Shown piece by piece: positions 34,711-42,891 of a stretch of DNA of 64,000 nucleotides. Both the position numbers and the translations under genes were made by a program. Location: contig DIAM01000015.1 in NCBI GenBank assembly GCA_002416505.1, positions 30,320 to 94,319 on the forward strand, written 5' to 3'. The first letter of the stretch is position 1; the number at the start of each line of letters is the position of its first letter. The stretch comes from Gammaproteobacteria bacterium UBA5078 (GTDB taxonomy: Bacteria; Pseudomonadota; Gammaproteobacteria; Pseudomonadales; Pseudohongiellaceae). A model generated the notes under the pieces. The model searched no databases. It was not told the origin of the DNA and worked only from the letters and a program-made list of their open reading frames with translations.

Positions 34711-35010
34711 ATGATTGAACTTGCGCAGATTACAGGCTTTGAATGGGATGTCGGAAATTCCAGAAAAAGCACAGAAAAACATAGTGTTATCCAATCTGAA
34801 GCCGAGCAGATCTTCTTCAATCAGCCTTTGCTTCTTCTGGACGACGTCGCGCATAGCCAAATGGAAGCGAGATACCACGCTTTGGGCAAAACTGATGATG
34901 ATCGGAAACTCCATGTAACTTTCACCTTGCGTGCTAAGGGCACATTGATTCGGGTTATCTCTGCCCGGGACATGAACCGAAAAGAGAGGACTGTATATGA
35001 GCAAAGCTAA
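34711..35010 (+). CDS. brnT: BrnT-family ribonuclease toxin (cassette)
   Basis: 99 residues. Family landmarks are GFEWDVGNSRKSTEKHSV (FEWD...N..KH), EAEQIFFNQP, DDVAHSQMEARYHALGKTDD, and VTFTLRAKGTLIRVISARDMNRKERTVYEQ. BrnT is a RelE-like ribonuclease that cleaves mRNA until neutralised by BrnA. It overlaps brnA by 14 bases and reads in the cassette direction, with attC-2 before and attC-3 after the pair. Toxin-antitoxin modules of this type are thought to stabilise cassette arrays. Confidence 0.92.
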   Translation: MIELAQITGFEWDVGNSRKSTEKHSVIQSEAEQIFFNQPLLLLDDVAHSQMEARYHALGKTDDDRKLHVTFTLRAKGTLIRVISARDMNRKERTVYEQS

Positions 35011-35272
35011 ATCTAAAGTACCAACCTTCAAAACTGAAGCCGAGGAACGTGCTTTCTGGGAACAACATGATTCGACTGACTATGTTGATTGGAGCAAAGC
35101 CAATAAGGCTGTACTACCCAAGTTGAAGCCATCTACTACAACCATCTCCTTGCGACTGCCCGAAGCCTTACTCGACCGTATCAAAGTAGAAGCCAACAAG
35201 CGGGACATGCCTTATCAGTCGCTTATCAAAGTCTGGCTTGCCCAAGATATAGACGAGCATCGCAGAGCCTGA
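34997..35272 (+). CDS. brnA: BrnA-family antitoxin (CopG/ribbon-helix-helix)
   Basis: 91 residues. The N-terminal toxin-wrapping segment VPTFKTEAEERAFWEQHDS is the BrnA signature. The DNA-binding end reads TTISLRLPEALLDRIKVEANKRDMPYQSLIKVWLA, a ribbon-helix-helix. It inhibits BrnT and probably represses the operon through the inverted repeat at 34688-34706. It ends five bases before the outer arm of attC-3. Confidence 0.92.
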   Translation: MSKAKSKVPTFKTEAEERAFWEQHDSTDYVDWSKANKAVLPKLKPSTTTISLRLPEALLDRIKVEANKRDMPYQSLIKVWLAQDIDEHRRA

Positions 35273-35277
35273 CTGCC

Positions 35278-35379
35278 CGATAACGCCCTTGTTCTGGCGC
35301 CAAAGGATGTTGGCGTGGCTTTTGCGAGAGCAAAAGGCATGACAATATGCTTTGGTCGCGCAGAAACAGTTTGTTATGT
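35278..35379 (+). repeat. Integron attC site (attC-3)
   Basis: 102 bases. R'' CGATAAC and R' GTTATGT pair. L-box arms TGTTCTGGCGCCAAA and TTTGGTCGCGCAGAAACA pair with extrahelical bases. Nearly identical to attC-2 at both ends. With attC-2 it delimits a 707-base brnT-brnA cassette (34667-35373). Confidence 0.85.
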
Positions 35380-35383
35380 GACA

Positions 35384-35875
35384 TTACTCGTAAGCCTCCA
35401 GCGTGTTAAATATTTCCTGTGACAACGATCCGAATGTATTTTGAATAGACTCAGTAAGCTTTTTACTATCGTCAAAGTCTGGATTAGTAAGCAGCGAAAT
35501 TTTGAAAATTGAATACTTTGGCATTGCTTTCGAGTTTACCCATCTCACGCCTTTTAGCTTTTCCCAATAGCAAATTTGCACATTTTTCGTTTGTCCGAGA
35601 AGCCACAGTTCGAAATGCGCATGCTGATGGACAAACACAATTGCGAACTTAAGCTTCTTCTCTTTTAGGAAATCATTTTGCAAATAGAAGTAAGTGAAAT
35701 CTATGTAACCATGCAGAACGTTTGCGACTGTGAACTCACCTTCATATGTCTTTGCGAACTCAGTTCTAAGGTTCTGAACAATACCCACCAGACTTTGGTA
35801 AGTCTTCTGAATCTCTCCACTTGCGAATGCCTTTTTGTAAGCGGAAATCCGAGAGTTTATACCTTTACCTGACAT
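35384..35875 (-). CDS. DUF7000-like hypothetical protein (cassette gene)
   Basis: About 163 residues starting MSGKGINSRISAYKKAF; the frame extends upstream to 35932 but that part is unlike the domain. Recognisable blocks are GEIQKTYQSLVGIVQNLRTEF, VANVLHGYIDFTYFYLQNDFL and KFAIVFVHQHAHFELWLLGQ. These resemble the DUF7000 family as I remember it, of unknown function. Antisense to the cassette direction, with the stop five bases from the R' box of attC-3. The gene is markedly AT-rich compared with pip next to it, consistent with acquisition. Confidence 0.7.
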   Translation of the reverse strand: MSGKGINSRISAYKKAFASGEIQKTYQSLVGIVQNLRTEFAKTYEGEFTVANVLHGYIDFTYFYLQNDFLKEKKLKFAIVFVHQHAHFELWLLGQTKNVQICYWEKLKGVRWVNSKAMPKYSIFKISLLTNPDFDDSKKLTESIQNTFGSLSQEIFNTLEAYE

Positions 35876-35932
35876 TGTCCGTGTCCTCGGGCTTGAACTC
35901 ACACATAACATTTGTATAGTGTGCACGCACAC

Positions 35933-36271
35933 TCGAATTGGTGATTGACGGGAGTCTAAGCCGATTACCCCCGAAAATACAGCATCTTAAAGTCACTCTT
36001 CGCGACACCAACCCGGACAAACCGCGCACGCTCGCATAGTCGAGATACTGCGTTTCTCACTATCTCCAGTAACCCAAACATAAGCATCTGAAATATCAAC
36101 GCTTTGCCTTCTCCCCGTTTTGTTTTCGTGCCGTACCGGCAAGTCATACCGTGCATCGAAACCTTCCTCTTTACAAAACAACGTTGAGCATTCGCCTCCA
36201 TCCCCAATCTCGCCTAATATTAGCCCTATGCCTAACAGCCAGTTTGCTGCAGCAATCCACAAGGAGCCTCT
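35933..36271. other. 339-base gap between the cassette cluster and pip
   Basis: No convincing gene. Two overlapping minus-strand frames (35965-36207 and 35993-36337) lack recognisable domains and the second would overlap pip. A possible degenerate attC (CATAAC...AGTGTGC / GCACACT) spans about 35899-35949 at the left edge. The pip promoter should lie at the right edge. Confidence 0.5.
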
Positions 36272-37237
36272 ATGCACGTCCTCTACCCCGAAATAAAACC
36301 CTATGCCACGCATCGCCTGCGCGTCAGTGATATCCACGACCTGTACCTCGAGGAGTCCGGTAACCCTGATGGCATCCCGGTGCTATTCGTTCATGGGGGG
36401 CCGGGAGGGGGCACTAGTGGGCAGAGCCGGCGCTTCTTCGACCCGGAGCGCTACCGCATCATCGTGTTCGATCAGCGCGGGGCGGGGCAGAGCACGCCCC
36501 ATGCGGAGCTGGAGGATAACCACACAGCGGCGCTGGTGGAGGATATGGAGAAGATCCGCGTGTTCCTCAAGCTGGAGCGCTGGGTGCTGTTCGGCGGGTC
36601 CTGGGGCTCTACGCTCAGCCTGGTCTATGCGCAGACTCATCCGCAGCGCGTGATGGGCCTGGTGCTGCGGGGCATCTTCCTGTGTCGCCCTCAGGACCTG
36701 CAGTGGTTCTATCAGGAGGGGGCGGGGCGCATATTCCCGGATTACTGGAAGACCTATCTGGAGCATATTCCAGAGCCGGAGCGTAAGAATATGATCGCGG
36801 CCTACTACCAGCGCTTGGTGGGGGACGACGAGATCGCGCGCATGTCGGCGGCGAAGGTGTGGTCGGTGTGGGAGGGGCTGTGTTCTACGCTGCGGCCCAA
36901 TCAGGCGCTGGCGGAGCACTTCGAGGATCCCCATGTGGCCTTGGCGATGGCGCGCATCGAGGCGCATTATTTTATGAACGATGCGTTCCTGCAGGATAAT
37001 CAGATTCTGAACAATGCGGATCGCCTGAAGGGCATCCCGGGCTATATCGTGCATGGGCGCTACGACATCGTGTGCCCGCTAGACAACGCCACGGCGCTGC
37101 ACGAGCGCTGGCCCGAGTCGGAGCTCTATATCATCCGCGAGGCGGGGCACTCGGCCTTCGAGCCGGGCAATACCGATGCCTTGATCCTCGCGACGATTGA
37201 GATGGCGAGCCTGATCGAGTCCGAGAAGGCGCGATGA
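36272..37237 (+). CDS. pip: Proline iminopeptidase
   Basis: 321 residues, the standard length of bacterial Pip (peptidase family S33). An oxyanion-hole motif FVHGGPGGGTSG is followed by DQRGAGQSTPHA, the nucleophile elbow GGSWGS (Ser110) and an alpha-helical cap. Asp is in HGRYDIVCP and His in REAGHSAFEP. It removes N-terminal proline from peptides in the cytoplasm. The start has an AAGGAGCC ribosome-binding site. It overlaps dtd by four bases (ATGA), a common pip-dtd pairing in Pseudomonas relatives. Confidence 0.95.
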   Translation: MHVLYPEIKPYATHRLRVSDIHDLYLEESGNPDGIPVLFVHGGPGGGTSGQSRRFFDPERYRIIVFDQRGAGQSTPHAELEDNHTAALVEDMEKIRVFLKLERWVLFGGSWGSTLSLVYAQTHPQRVMGLVLRGIFLCRPQDLQWFYQEGAGRIFPDYWKTYLEHIPEPERKNMIAAYYQRLVGDDEIARMSAAKVWSVWEGLCSTLRPNQALAEHFEDPHVALAMARIEAHYFMNDAFLQDNQILNNADRLKGIPGYIVHGRYDIVCPLDNATALHERWPESELYIIREAGHSAFEPGNTDALILATIEMASLIESEKAR

Positions 37238-37671
37238 TTGGTCTGCTGCAGCGGGTGAGCTGGGCGCGGGTAAGCATAGCGGGCGAGACCCGCGCGCAGA
37301 TCGATAAGGGCCTGCTGGTGCTGGTGGGCCTGGAGAAGGACGATGACGAGGGCAAGGCGGACAGGCTGCTGCACAAGCTGCTGAACTATCGGGTGTTCGG
37401 GGATGAGCAGGGGCGCATGAATCTGTCGCTGCTGGATATCAAGGCCGACCTGTTGCTGGTGTCGCAGTTCACGCTGGCGGCCACTACGGACAAGGGGCTG
37501 CGGCCTGGCTTCTCGAGTGCGATGCCGCCGGAGCAGGCGCAGCCACTGTATGACTATCTGGTGGCGCAGGCGGGCAAGCATGGCCTGCGTCTGGGTACTG
37601 GGGAGTTTGGCGCCGACATGAAGGTGGCGCTAGAGAACGATGGGCCGGTCACGTTCTCGCTACGAGTATAA
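37234..37671 (+). CDS. dtd: D-aminoacyl-tRNA deacylase
   Basis: 145 residues. The family start MIGLLQRVSWARVSI is followed by the catalytic SQFTLAATT motif and the C-terminal NDGPVTFSL motif, which includes the cross-subunit Gly-cisPro-type motif in its usual position near the end. It hydrolyses D-amino acids (and Gly/Ala mischarging) from tRNA. Translationally coupled to pip. It converges with tatC nine bases away, with no recognisable terminator between. Confidence 0.95.
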   Translation: MIGLLQRVSWARVSIAGETRAQIDKGLLVLVGLEKDDDEGKADRLLHKLLNYRVFGDEQGRMNLSLLDIKADLLLVSQFTLAATTDKGLRPGFSSAMPPEQAQPLYDYLVAQAGKHGLRLGTGEFGADMKVALENDGPVTFSLRV

Positions 37672-37680
37672 GACCCTGCC

Positions 37681-38463
37681 TTACTGGGCTTCGTCCGCTT
37701 TCTCTTCCTCGGCCTCTTTCGCCTTCTGCTTACGCTTCACGAAACGGCCGAACAAGATGCCGACCTCGAATAGCATCCACATGGGCAGGGCGAGCATCGA
37801 CTGGGTGAAGGGGTCGGGCGGCGTTAACAACATGCCGACGACGAAGCAGCCCACCACCACATAGGGGCGTTTCGCGCTGAGGTCATCGGGCTCGACGATG
37901 CCAACCCAGATGAGCAGGAACACGGCGATAGGAATCTCGAAGGCCAGGCCGAAGGCGAAGAAGATGGCCAGGGCGAAGCTCAAGAAGCTATTGATGTCGG
38001 GCATCACCATGATGCCCTCGGGGGCTACGGAGACGAAGAAGGCGAATACAAATCCGAACAGTACGTAATAGGCGAAGGCGATGCCGGCGTAGAACAGTAT
38101 TACGCTAGAGACGAAGAGCGGTATCGCGAGGGCCTTCTCGTTCTGATACAGGCCGGGTGCGATGAAGGACCATAGCTGATACAAGATATAGGGCGCGGCC
38201 AGGAACAGCGCAACATAGAAGGTGAGCTTGAACGGGGCGAAGAAGGGCGAGGTGGGGTCGATCGCGATCATGCCCATGTTCTCGGGCAGCACCGACATCA
38301 GTGGCGTGGCCACGAAGGTGTAGATGTCGTTGGAGAAATAGAACAGCGATAAGAACAGCAGCAGAATCGCGGCGAGGGATTTCATGATGCGGTCGCGCAG
38401 CTCGATCAGGTGGTCGACGATGGTCAGCTCGCCGCCGGTGCCGTACTTGGGCTTCTTGCTCAT
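37681..38463 (-). CDS. tatC: Twin-arginine translocase subunit TatC
   Basis: 260 residues with six hydrophobic segments. The conserved N-terminal motif is VDHLIELRDRIMKS, followed by FFAPFKLTFYVALFLAAPYILYQLWSFIAPGLY and the later EIPIAVFLLIWVGIV. It forms the twin-arginine signal receptor with TatB in the inner membrane. The start overlaps the tatB stop (ATGA). Last gene of the long minus-strand series that contains ubi, his and tat genes. Confidence 0.97.
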   Translation of the reverse strand: MSKKPKYGTGGELTIVDHLIELRDRIMKSLAAILLLFLSLFYFSNDIYTFVATPLMSVLPENMGMIAIDPTSPFFAPFKLTFYVALFLAAPYILYQLWSFIAPGLYQNEKALAIPLFVSSVILFYAGIAFAYYVLFGFVFAFFVSVAPEGIMVMPDINSFLSFALAIFFAFGLAFEIPIAVFLLIWVGIVEPDDLSAKRPYVVVGCFVVGMLLTPPDPFTQSMLALPMWMLFEVGILFGRFVKRKQKAKEAEEEKADEAQ

Positions 38464-39080
38464 GAGCGGCGTCCGGAGTCTGTCTCGTCATCTAGTGAGG
38501 AGGTCGGGCGCAGGCTGCCGCCGGTGACTTTCACTGTCTCCGAAGAAGGGTTGTTATAGAAGTCTTCGACCGGGCCCTGTTTTACTGCCGGCTCCTGCTC
38601 GCTCGCCTCGGCAGGCTCTGCCTCTTCACCTGTTTCGTCGCCGGGCTCTTCTGGCTCGTCGATGCTGGAGGGGTCGTCAACGGGGGCTGCGGCTGGTTCT
38701 TTGACCTTGGCTACCTTCGCCTCGGATTTTTCAGGCTTATCGGCCACGGCGTCTTTGAGCTGGGTCTCTTCTGCCTTGAGGGTCTCGTTCACTTCCGTGT
38801 TGATAGTGTCGATATTCTTGCGCGTGCTCGCAACGAGCTCGTCGGCCTTGCCCTTGGCCTTCTTCAGGTCAGAGAGGATGGACTCGTTGTGCAGCTGGCG
38901 CTTGATCTCGTCGGCGTTGATCTCTTTCTCGATCTCGCCCTTTACTTGATTGAAGCTGCGCTTGGCGCGGCCAATCCACAGCGTCGCCGTTCTGATTGCG
39001 CCGGGTAGTCGTTCTGGCCCGATGACAATCAGCGCCACAACGCTGATCAACAACAGCTCCATGAAACCAATATCAAACAT
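38460..39080 (-). CDS. tatB: Twin-arginine translocase subunit TatB
   Basis: 206 residues. An N-terminal helix MFDIGFMELLLISVVALIVIGPERLPGAIR is followed by an amphipathic helix and a long acidic, Pro/Glu/Ala-rich cytoplasmic tail (EEPGDETGEEAEPAEASEQE), longer than in the E. coli protein. The conserved Glu near position 8 and GPERLP hinge mark it as TatB rather than TatA. Overlaps tatC; tatA is 69 bases upstream. Confidence 0.95.
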   Translation of the reverse strand: MFDIGFMELLLISVVALIVIGPERLPGAIRTATLWIGRAKRSFNQVKGEIEKEINADEIKRQLHNESILSDLKKAKGKADELVASTRKNIDTINTEVNETLKAEETQLKDAVADKPEKSEAKVAKVKEPAAAPVDDPSSIDEPEEPGDETGEEAEPAEASEQEPAVKQGPVEDFYNNPSSETVKVTGGSLRPTSSLDDETDSGRRS

Positions 39081-39149
39081 CCGTTACATCCGGCGTGAGG
39101 TGATTAAATAAGACAGGATAAATCCAATGACTCAGACCATTGGGTCGAA

Positions 39150-39389
39150 TCAATCTTTTTTGTCGGACTTCTCAGAGTTCATCGTGGTAGCGTCGCTGGC
39201 CTTCTTAACGCTATCGTCTTCCTCTTCGTCCGTGTCTTTGGCGTTGTCGTCCTTCATGGCACTCTTGAAGCCCTTCAGGGCGCCGCCCAAGTCGGAGCCG
39301 AGATTGCGCAGTTTCTTCGTGCCAAACAACATCACGACGATTACCAAGATGATGACTAGTTGCCAAATACCGATTCCACCTAAACCCAT
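39150..39389 (-). CDS. tatA: Twin-arginine translocase pore subunit TatA
   Basis: 79 residues from the ATG at 39389, which has GGAGG five bases before it; an in-frame TTG at 39401 is less likely. It has the standard MGLGGIGIWQLVIILVIVVM helix, the FGTKKLRNLGSDLGGALKGFK hinge and amphipathic helix, and an acidic Asp/Glu/Lys tail. It polymerises at TatBC to let folded proteins cross the inner membrane. Confidence 0.95.
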   Translation of the reverse strand: MGLGGIGIWQLVIILVIVVMLFGTKKLRNLGSDLGGALKGFKSAMKDDNAKDTDEEEDDSVKKASDATTMNSEKSDKKD

Positions 39390-39449
39390 TTCTGCCTCCA
39401 AATTGCTGTGCTACGTTCGCGTAAGATACGCCTCGTAGGGTCTGTTCTA

Positions 39450-39785
39450 TTACTTTGTTGGTGTTCGCGCCGCTTTTTCCACATGTCCGGAAATATCGAA
39501 GCGCTTACGTAATTCTTCCAATACGTCCTCTGGGCCAAGCTCCAGATGACTGAGCATCACCAGTGTGTGAAACCATAAGTCGGCGGTCTCTTTGACTACG
39601 GAATCGTCTGGCTCGGCACTATTGTAATCCTTGGCCGCGATGATCGTCTCGGTGGCCTCTTCGCCTACCTTCTCGAGAATCTTGTTCAGGCCCTTGTGGT
39701 GCAGGCTGGCAACGTAAGACTGCGCCGCGTCGGCCTGCTTGCGCTGTTCCAGTATGCGCCCAAGTTCGATCAATATATCACTCAT
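39450..39785 (-). CDS. hisE: Phosphoribosyl-ATP pyrophosphatase
   Basis: 111 residues of the MazG-like all-alpha fold: IELGRILEQRKQADAAQSYVASLHHKGLNKILEKVGEEATETII (with the E-x-x-E metal motif) and ETADLWFHTLVMLSHLEL (ExxD). It carries out the second step of histidine synthesis. Separate from, and just downstream of, hisI, as in Pseudomonas, where the two activities are not fused. Confidence 0.95.
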   Translation of the reverse strand: MSDILIELGRILEQRKQADAAQSYVASLHHKGLNKILEKVGEEATETIIAAKDYNSAEPDDSVVKETADLWFHTLVMLSHLELGPEDVLEELRKRFDISGHVEKAARTPTK

Positions 39786-39825
39786 TTATGACTCGCTAGC
39801 TGTGCTGCTTGGGTTCGGCACGCCT

Positions 39826-40248
39826 TCAGTGTGCCGCGCCGGAGTAAATCTCGTCGGGGTCTTTGAGCACCGGGTCGATCGTGCGCCAGTCATCGCCCTC
39901 GAGCTTGCGGTAGAAGCAGCTCTCGCGGCCAGTGTGGCAGGCGATGCCGCCCACTTGTTCGACCTGGTAGCACACGGTGTCGCCGTCGCAATCCAAGTAT
40001 ACGCCGTGCAGCTTCTGGATATGCCCGGATTCCTCGCCCTTGCGCCACAGTTTACTGCGCGAGCGCGACCAATAGATGGCGCGGCCCTCACTCACCGCCA
40101 AGGCCAAGGCCTCGCGATTCAACCATGCATGGGTCAGCACCCGGCCGCTACGGAAGTCCTGTGTGATGACGGGCACTAGGCCTTCGTCGCTCCACTTTAC
40201 CTGATCTAACCAAGGGCCCTGAGAGCCTGTATCTGTCGCCACTTTCAT
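39826..40248 (-). CDS. hisI: Phosphoribosyl-AMP cyclohydrolase
   Basis: 140 residues. Core motifs are YWSRSRSKLWRKGEESGH, LDCDGDTVCYQVEQ and GGIACHTGRESCFYR; the three metal-binding Cys (LDCD, IAC, ESC region) and Asp pairs are in place. It performs the third step of histidine synthesis. Lies between ubiB and hisE on the same strand. Confidence 0.95.
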   Translation of the reverse strand: MKVATDTGSQGPWLDQVKWSDEGLVPVITQDFRSGRVLTHAWLNREALALAVSEGRAIYWSRSRSKLWRKGEESGHIQKLHGVYLDCDGDTVCYQVEQVGGIACHTGRESCFYRKLEGDDWRTIDPVLKDPDEIYSGAAH

Positions 40249-40266
40249 GCGCGCTAGTATGCTATG

Positions 40267-41922
40267 TCAGCGTCTAAAACACAAAAGGTAAACAGCGCCG
40301 CTCAGGCTCACAATGCCCCATAGTGGCAGCATGCTGAGGCTTTCGTTCAGTGGCGTGAGCAGACCCACCACGCTCAGCGCTAACAGGCCAAGCCCGGCGG
40401 TTCGATTCGAGCGCTTGCGCGCCGCTTCGTGCTGCCGTTCTTGCTCGAGGCGCTCGCGCAGGCTCTCGTTGATCGTGCTCAGCTGCTGGGCTTGGGTCAG
40501 GGTGTCGATCATCAGTTGGGGTAGATGGGGCAGCTGCTCTATCCAGTCCGGCACGTTCTCGCGCAGCGCCTTGAATAGGGTCTTGGGCTCCATGCGGCGG
40601 CGCTGCCAGTCCTCGAGGAAGGGCAGGGCGGTGGTCCAAAGGTCTAGCTCCGGGTACAACTGGCGCCCTAGGCCTTCCACATTGAGTAGCGTCTTCTGCA
40701 GCAACACCAGGGAGGGCTGCACTTCCATATTGAAGCGCCCGGCGGTGCGGAATAGCTGCACCAGTAGGTAGCCGAAGGAGATGTCCTTCAGCGGCCTCTC
40801 GAACACGGGCTCGCACACGGCGCGCATGGCAGACTCGAACTCGTGCACCTTGGTGTCTCTGGGCACCCAGCCGCACTCCACGTGCAGTTCGGCCACCTTG
40901 CGATAGTCGCGCTTGAAGATCGCTAGGAGGTTGCGCGCCAGGTACTGCTGATCGTCGCGGCTCAGGGAGCCGATGATGGCGCAGTCGATGGCGATATATT
41001 GGGGGTTCTCGGGGCTGTGCAGGGCTACGAAGATATTGCCGGGGTGCATGTCGGCATGGAAGAAGCTGTGGTTGAACACCTGGGTGAAGAAGATCTCCAC
41101 GCCGGTCTCGGCCAGCTTCTTCAGGTTCACCTTGCGCTCGCTCAGCGCGGCGATATCGGCCACGGGGGTGCCGTAGATGCGCTCCATCACCAGCATATTG
41201 TCGCGGCTGAACTCCCAGTAGACCTTGGGCACATACAGCTGCAGGGAGTGCTCGAAGTTGCGGCGCAGCTGCGTGGCGTTGGCGCCTTCGGCCAAGAGGT
41301 TCAGCTCGTCGTGGATGATCTTCTCGTAGTCATCTACCACTTCGCGCGGGCGCAGGCGCTTGCCGTCGGGGAGGTAGCGCTCCACCATCCCCGCGATCCA
41401 CTTCAAGACCTTGATGTCCTCGACGATGGTCTTCTCGATGCCCGGTCGAATGACCTTCACCACCACCTCGTCGCCATTGCGCAGCTGGGCGCTATGCACC
41501 TGTGCCACCGAGGCCGAGGCGAGGGCTTGGGTATCCAGACGTGCGAAGACCTGCTGCCAGGGCAGGCCGAGGGCTGCCTCCACTAGGCTCTGAATGCTGG
41601 GGGTGGCGAAGCCGGGCACCTTGTCTTGCAGGCCCGCCAACTCGTCGGCCAGCTCCGGCGGCAGAAAGTCGCGGCGCGTGGATAGCAGCTGCCCGAACTT
41701 AATATAGATCGGCCCCAGCTCCTCGAGTGCCTGGCGCAGCCTTAGCTCGGGCGGCAATCTGCGCACGGCGTGTAGGCTCCAGGGTAGGCACCACAGGCTG
41801 AACATCAGGCCGGCGAGGCCCTTTGCCCGCACATGGGGGGAGACCTTGTCGAGCCTGTAGCGCGCGGCGGTGTTAAGGAGTTTTAGGAGTCTAGGAATGT
41901 GGGACACAGGTTCGGCCTTCAA
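40267..41922 (-). CDS. ubiB: Ubiquinone biosynthesis atypical kinase-like protein UbiB
   Basis: 551 residues, start TTG with no in-frame ATG nearby. The UbiB signature KxGQ is in YIKFGQLLSTRRDFLP. A protein-kinase-like core follows: SASVAQVHSAQLRNGDEVVVKV, MERIYGTP, FFHADMHPGNIF (catalytic-loop equivalent) and IDCAIIGSL (DFG-like position). Two C-terminal hydrophobic helices anchor it (RTAGLGLLALSVVGLLTPL and MLPLWGIVSLSGAVYLL). It is an ATPase needed for aerobic ubiquinone synthesis together with UbiJ. The buf operon separates it from ubiJ, with 135 bases between bufC and ubiB. Confidence 0.95.
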   Translation of the reverse strand: MKAEPVSHIPRLLKLLNTAARYRLDKVSPHVRAKGLAGLMFSLWCLPWSLHAVRRLPPELRLRQALEELGPIYIKFGQLLSTRRDFLPPELADELAGLQDKVPGFATPSIQSLVEAALGLPWQQVFARLDTQALASASVAQVHSAQLRNGDEVVVKVIRPGIEKTIVEDIKVLKWIAGMVERYLPDGKRLRPREVVDDYEKIIHDELNLLAEGANATQLRRNFEHSLQLYVPKVYWEFSRDNMLVMERIYGTPVADIAALSERKVNLKKLAETGVEIFFTQVFNHSFFHADMHPGNIFVALHSPENPQYIAIDCAIIGSLSRDDQQYLARNLLAIFKRDYRKVAELHVECGWVPRDTKVHEFESAMRAVCEPVFERPLKDISFGYLLVQLFRTAGRFNMEVQPSLVLLQKTLLNVEGLGRQLYPELDLWTTALPFLEDWQRRRMEPKTLFKALRENVPDWIEQLPHLPQLMIDTLTQAQQLSTINESLRERLEQERQHEAARKRSNRTAGLGLLALSVVGLLTPLNESLSMLPLWGIVSLSGAVYLLCFRR

Positions 41923-42057
41923 TACGCCATAGGGCTAAGGAGAGTTTGGCTATTGAGTAATGAGTAATTGTTTAAATATCAGGAGTTTACATTTGAGGCT
42001 GCAAGGGCTGGCAAAGATAGCACTTAGAGGCAGCGCCGACAAGGCTTGCGAGGCCCT

Positions 42058-42891
42058 CTAGGCCTGCGGCAGGCACAGCAATTCCAGCTCTAGCGCGCGC
42101 AGCAATAGCCTCAGGCTAAGGGAGGGGATCTCCTGCTCGGGGAATGCCTCGGCCAGCGCCACGCAGAGGCCGGCGAAATCCAGTTGCGCCTGGATGCCCT
42201 CTAGGAACACGGCCATCTCGGGCCGAATGATCTGGAACTGCATGCGCTGTTGTTGGCGCAGCACGAGGTAATTGGGCAGGCCGGGCGCGGGGGTGGGCTC
42301 TAGCGCGGTGATGGCGAAGCCCGTGGCACCCGGCTCGCCGCCCTGGGCGATGTAGTCCTGCATCAGGCGCCAGTATTGCTCCAGATCGAAGCGGCTATAG
42401 AACAGGGCCCAGTCTTGCTTGGCCTGCCAGCGCATGGCGGGCCAGTCGTCCTGAGGCAGGGCCTGCAGCTGCGCGAGGCTATAGGGCGTCTCGTCAACCT
42501 TGTCGAACAGCAGGGTGAGTAGGCTCTCTAGCTTCACGATGTCGGCAACCGCGGGCAGGCCTGCGAAGCTGGGGTGCTCGCTAACATAGGCATGTAAGCG
42601 CTCGCCAACTCTGTGTATAGGGCCATTGCGGGGCGGGTAGGCGCCCATATAGCCGATCCAGAGGCGGGTATAGAGATCGCGGCCGAGGGTGTGAAACAGC
42701 ACCGGGAACAGCGCGCTGGAGACCTCTACGAGACGCTGATGATAGGCATTGTTATAGATGCCTAGGGCTTCGGCCTGGCTGATCTGGCTATGGGGGGCGA
42801 GTAGGGCGGCGATCGCGTCGGCGTTCTGCTCGAGGTCCTGTGGCTTGCTTATCCAGGCCCAGAATTGCGCCTGCTCCTGTTCCCAGTTCAC
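42058..42891 (-). CDS. bufC: BufC-type DUF2063 (putative DNA-binding domain) partner protein
   Basis: 277 residues from GTG at 42891, which overlaps the bufB stop as GTGA; the longer frame reading into bufB is spurious. DUF2063 landmarks are the N-terminal QFWAWISKPQ, then LGIYNNAYHQRLVEVSSALFPVLFHTLG, and YPPRNGPIHRVGERLHAYV. These proteins accompany DUF692 enzymes, and evidence from bufferin systems suggests that they recruit the precursor peptide to the modifying enzyme. Last gene of a three-gene operon placed between ubiJ and ubiB. Confidence 0.88.
   Translation of the reverse strand: MNWEQEQAQFWAWISKPQDLEQNADAIAALLAPHSQISQAEALGIYNNAYHQRLVEVSSALFPVLFHTLGRDLYTRLWIGYMGAYPPRNGPIHRVGERLHAYVSEHPSFAGLPAVADIVKLESLLTLLFDKVDETPYSLAQLQALPQDDWPAMRWQAKQDWALFYSRFDLEQYWRLMQDYIAQGGEPGATGFAITALEPTPAPGLPNYLVLRQQQRMQFQIIRPEMAVFLEGIQAQLDFAGLCVALAEAFPEQEIPSLSLRLLLRALELELLCLPQA

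Noticed and set aside
35899..35949. Possible degenerate attC after the DUF7000-like gene
   Set aside because: The AGTGTGC/GCACACT inner arms pair and CATAAC resembles R'', but no acceptable R' (GTTRRRY) follows, so it is not listed as a feature.
35965..36337. Two overlapping minus-strand frames of 80 and 114 codons before pip
   Set aside because: No recognisable domain, no convincing ribosome-binding site, and the longer one starts inside pip.
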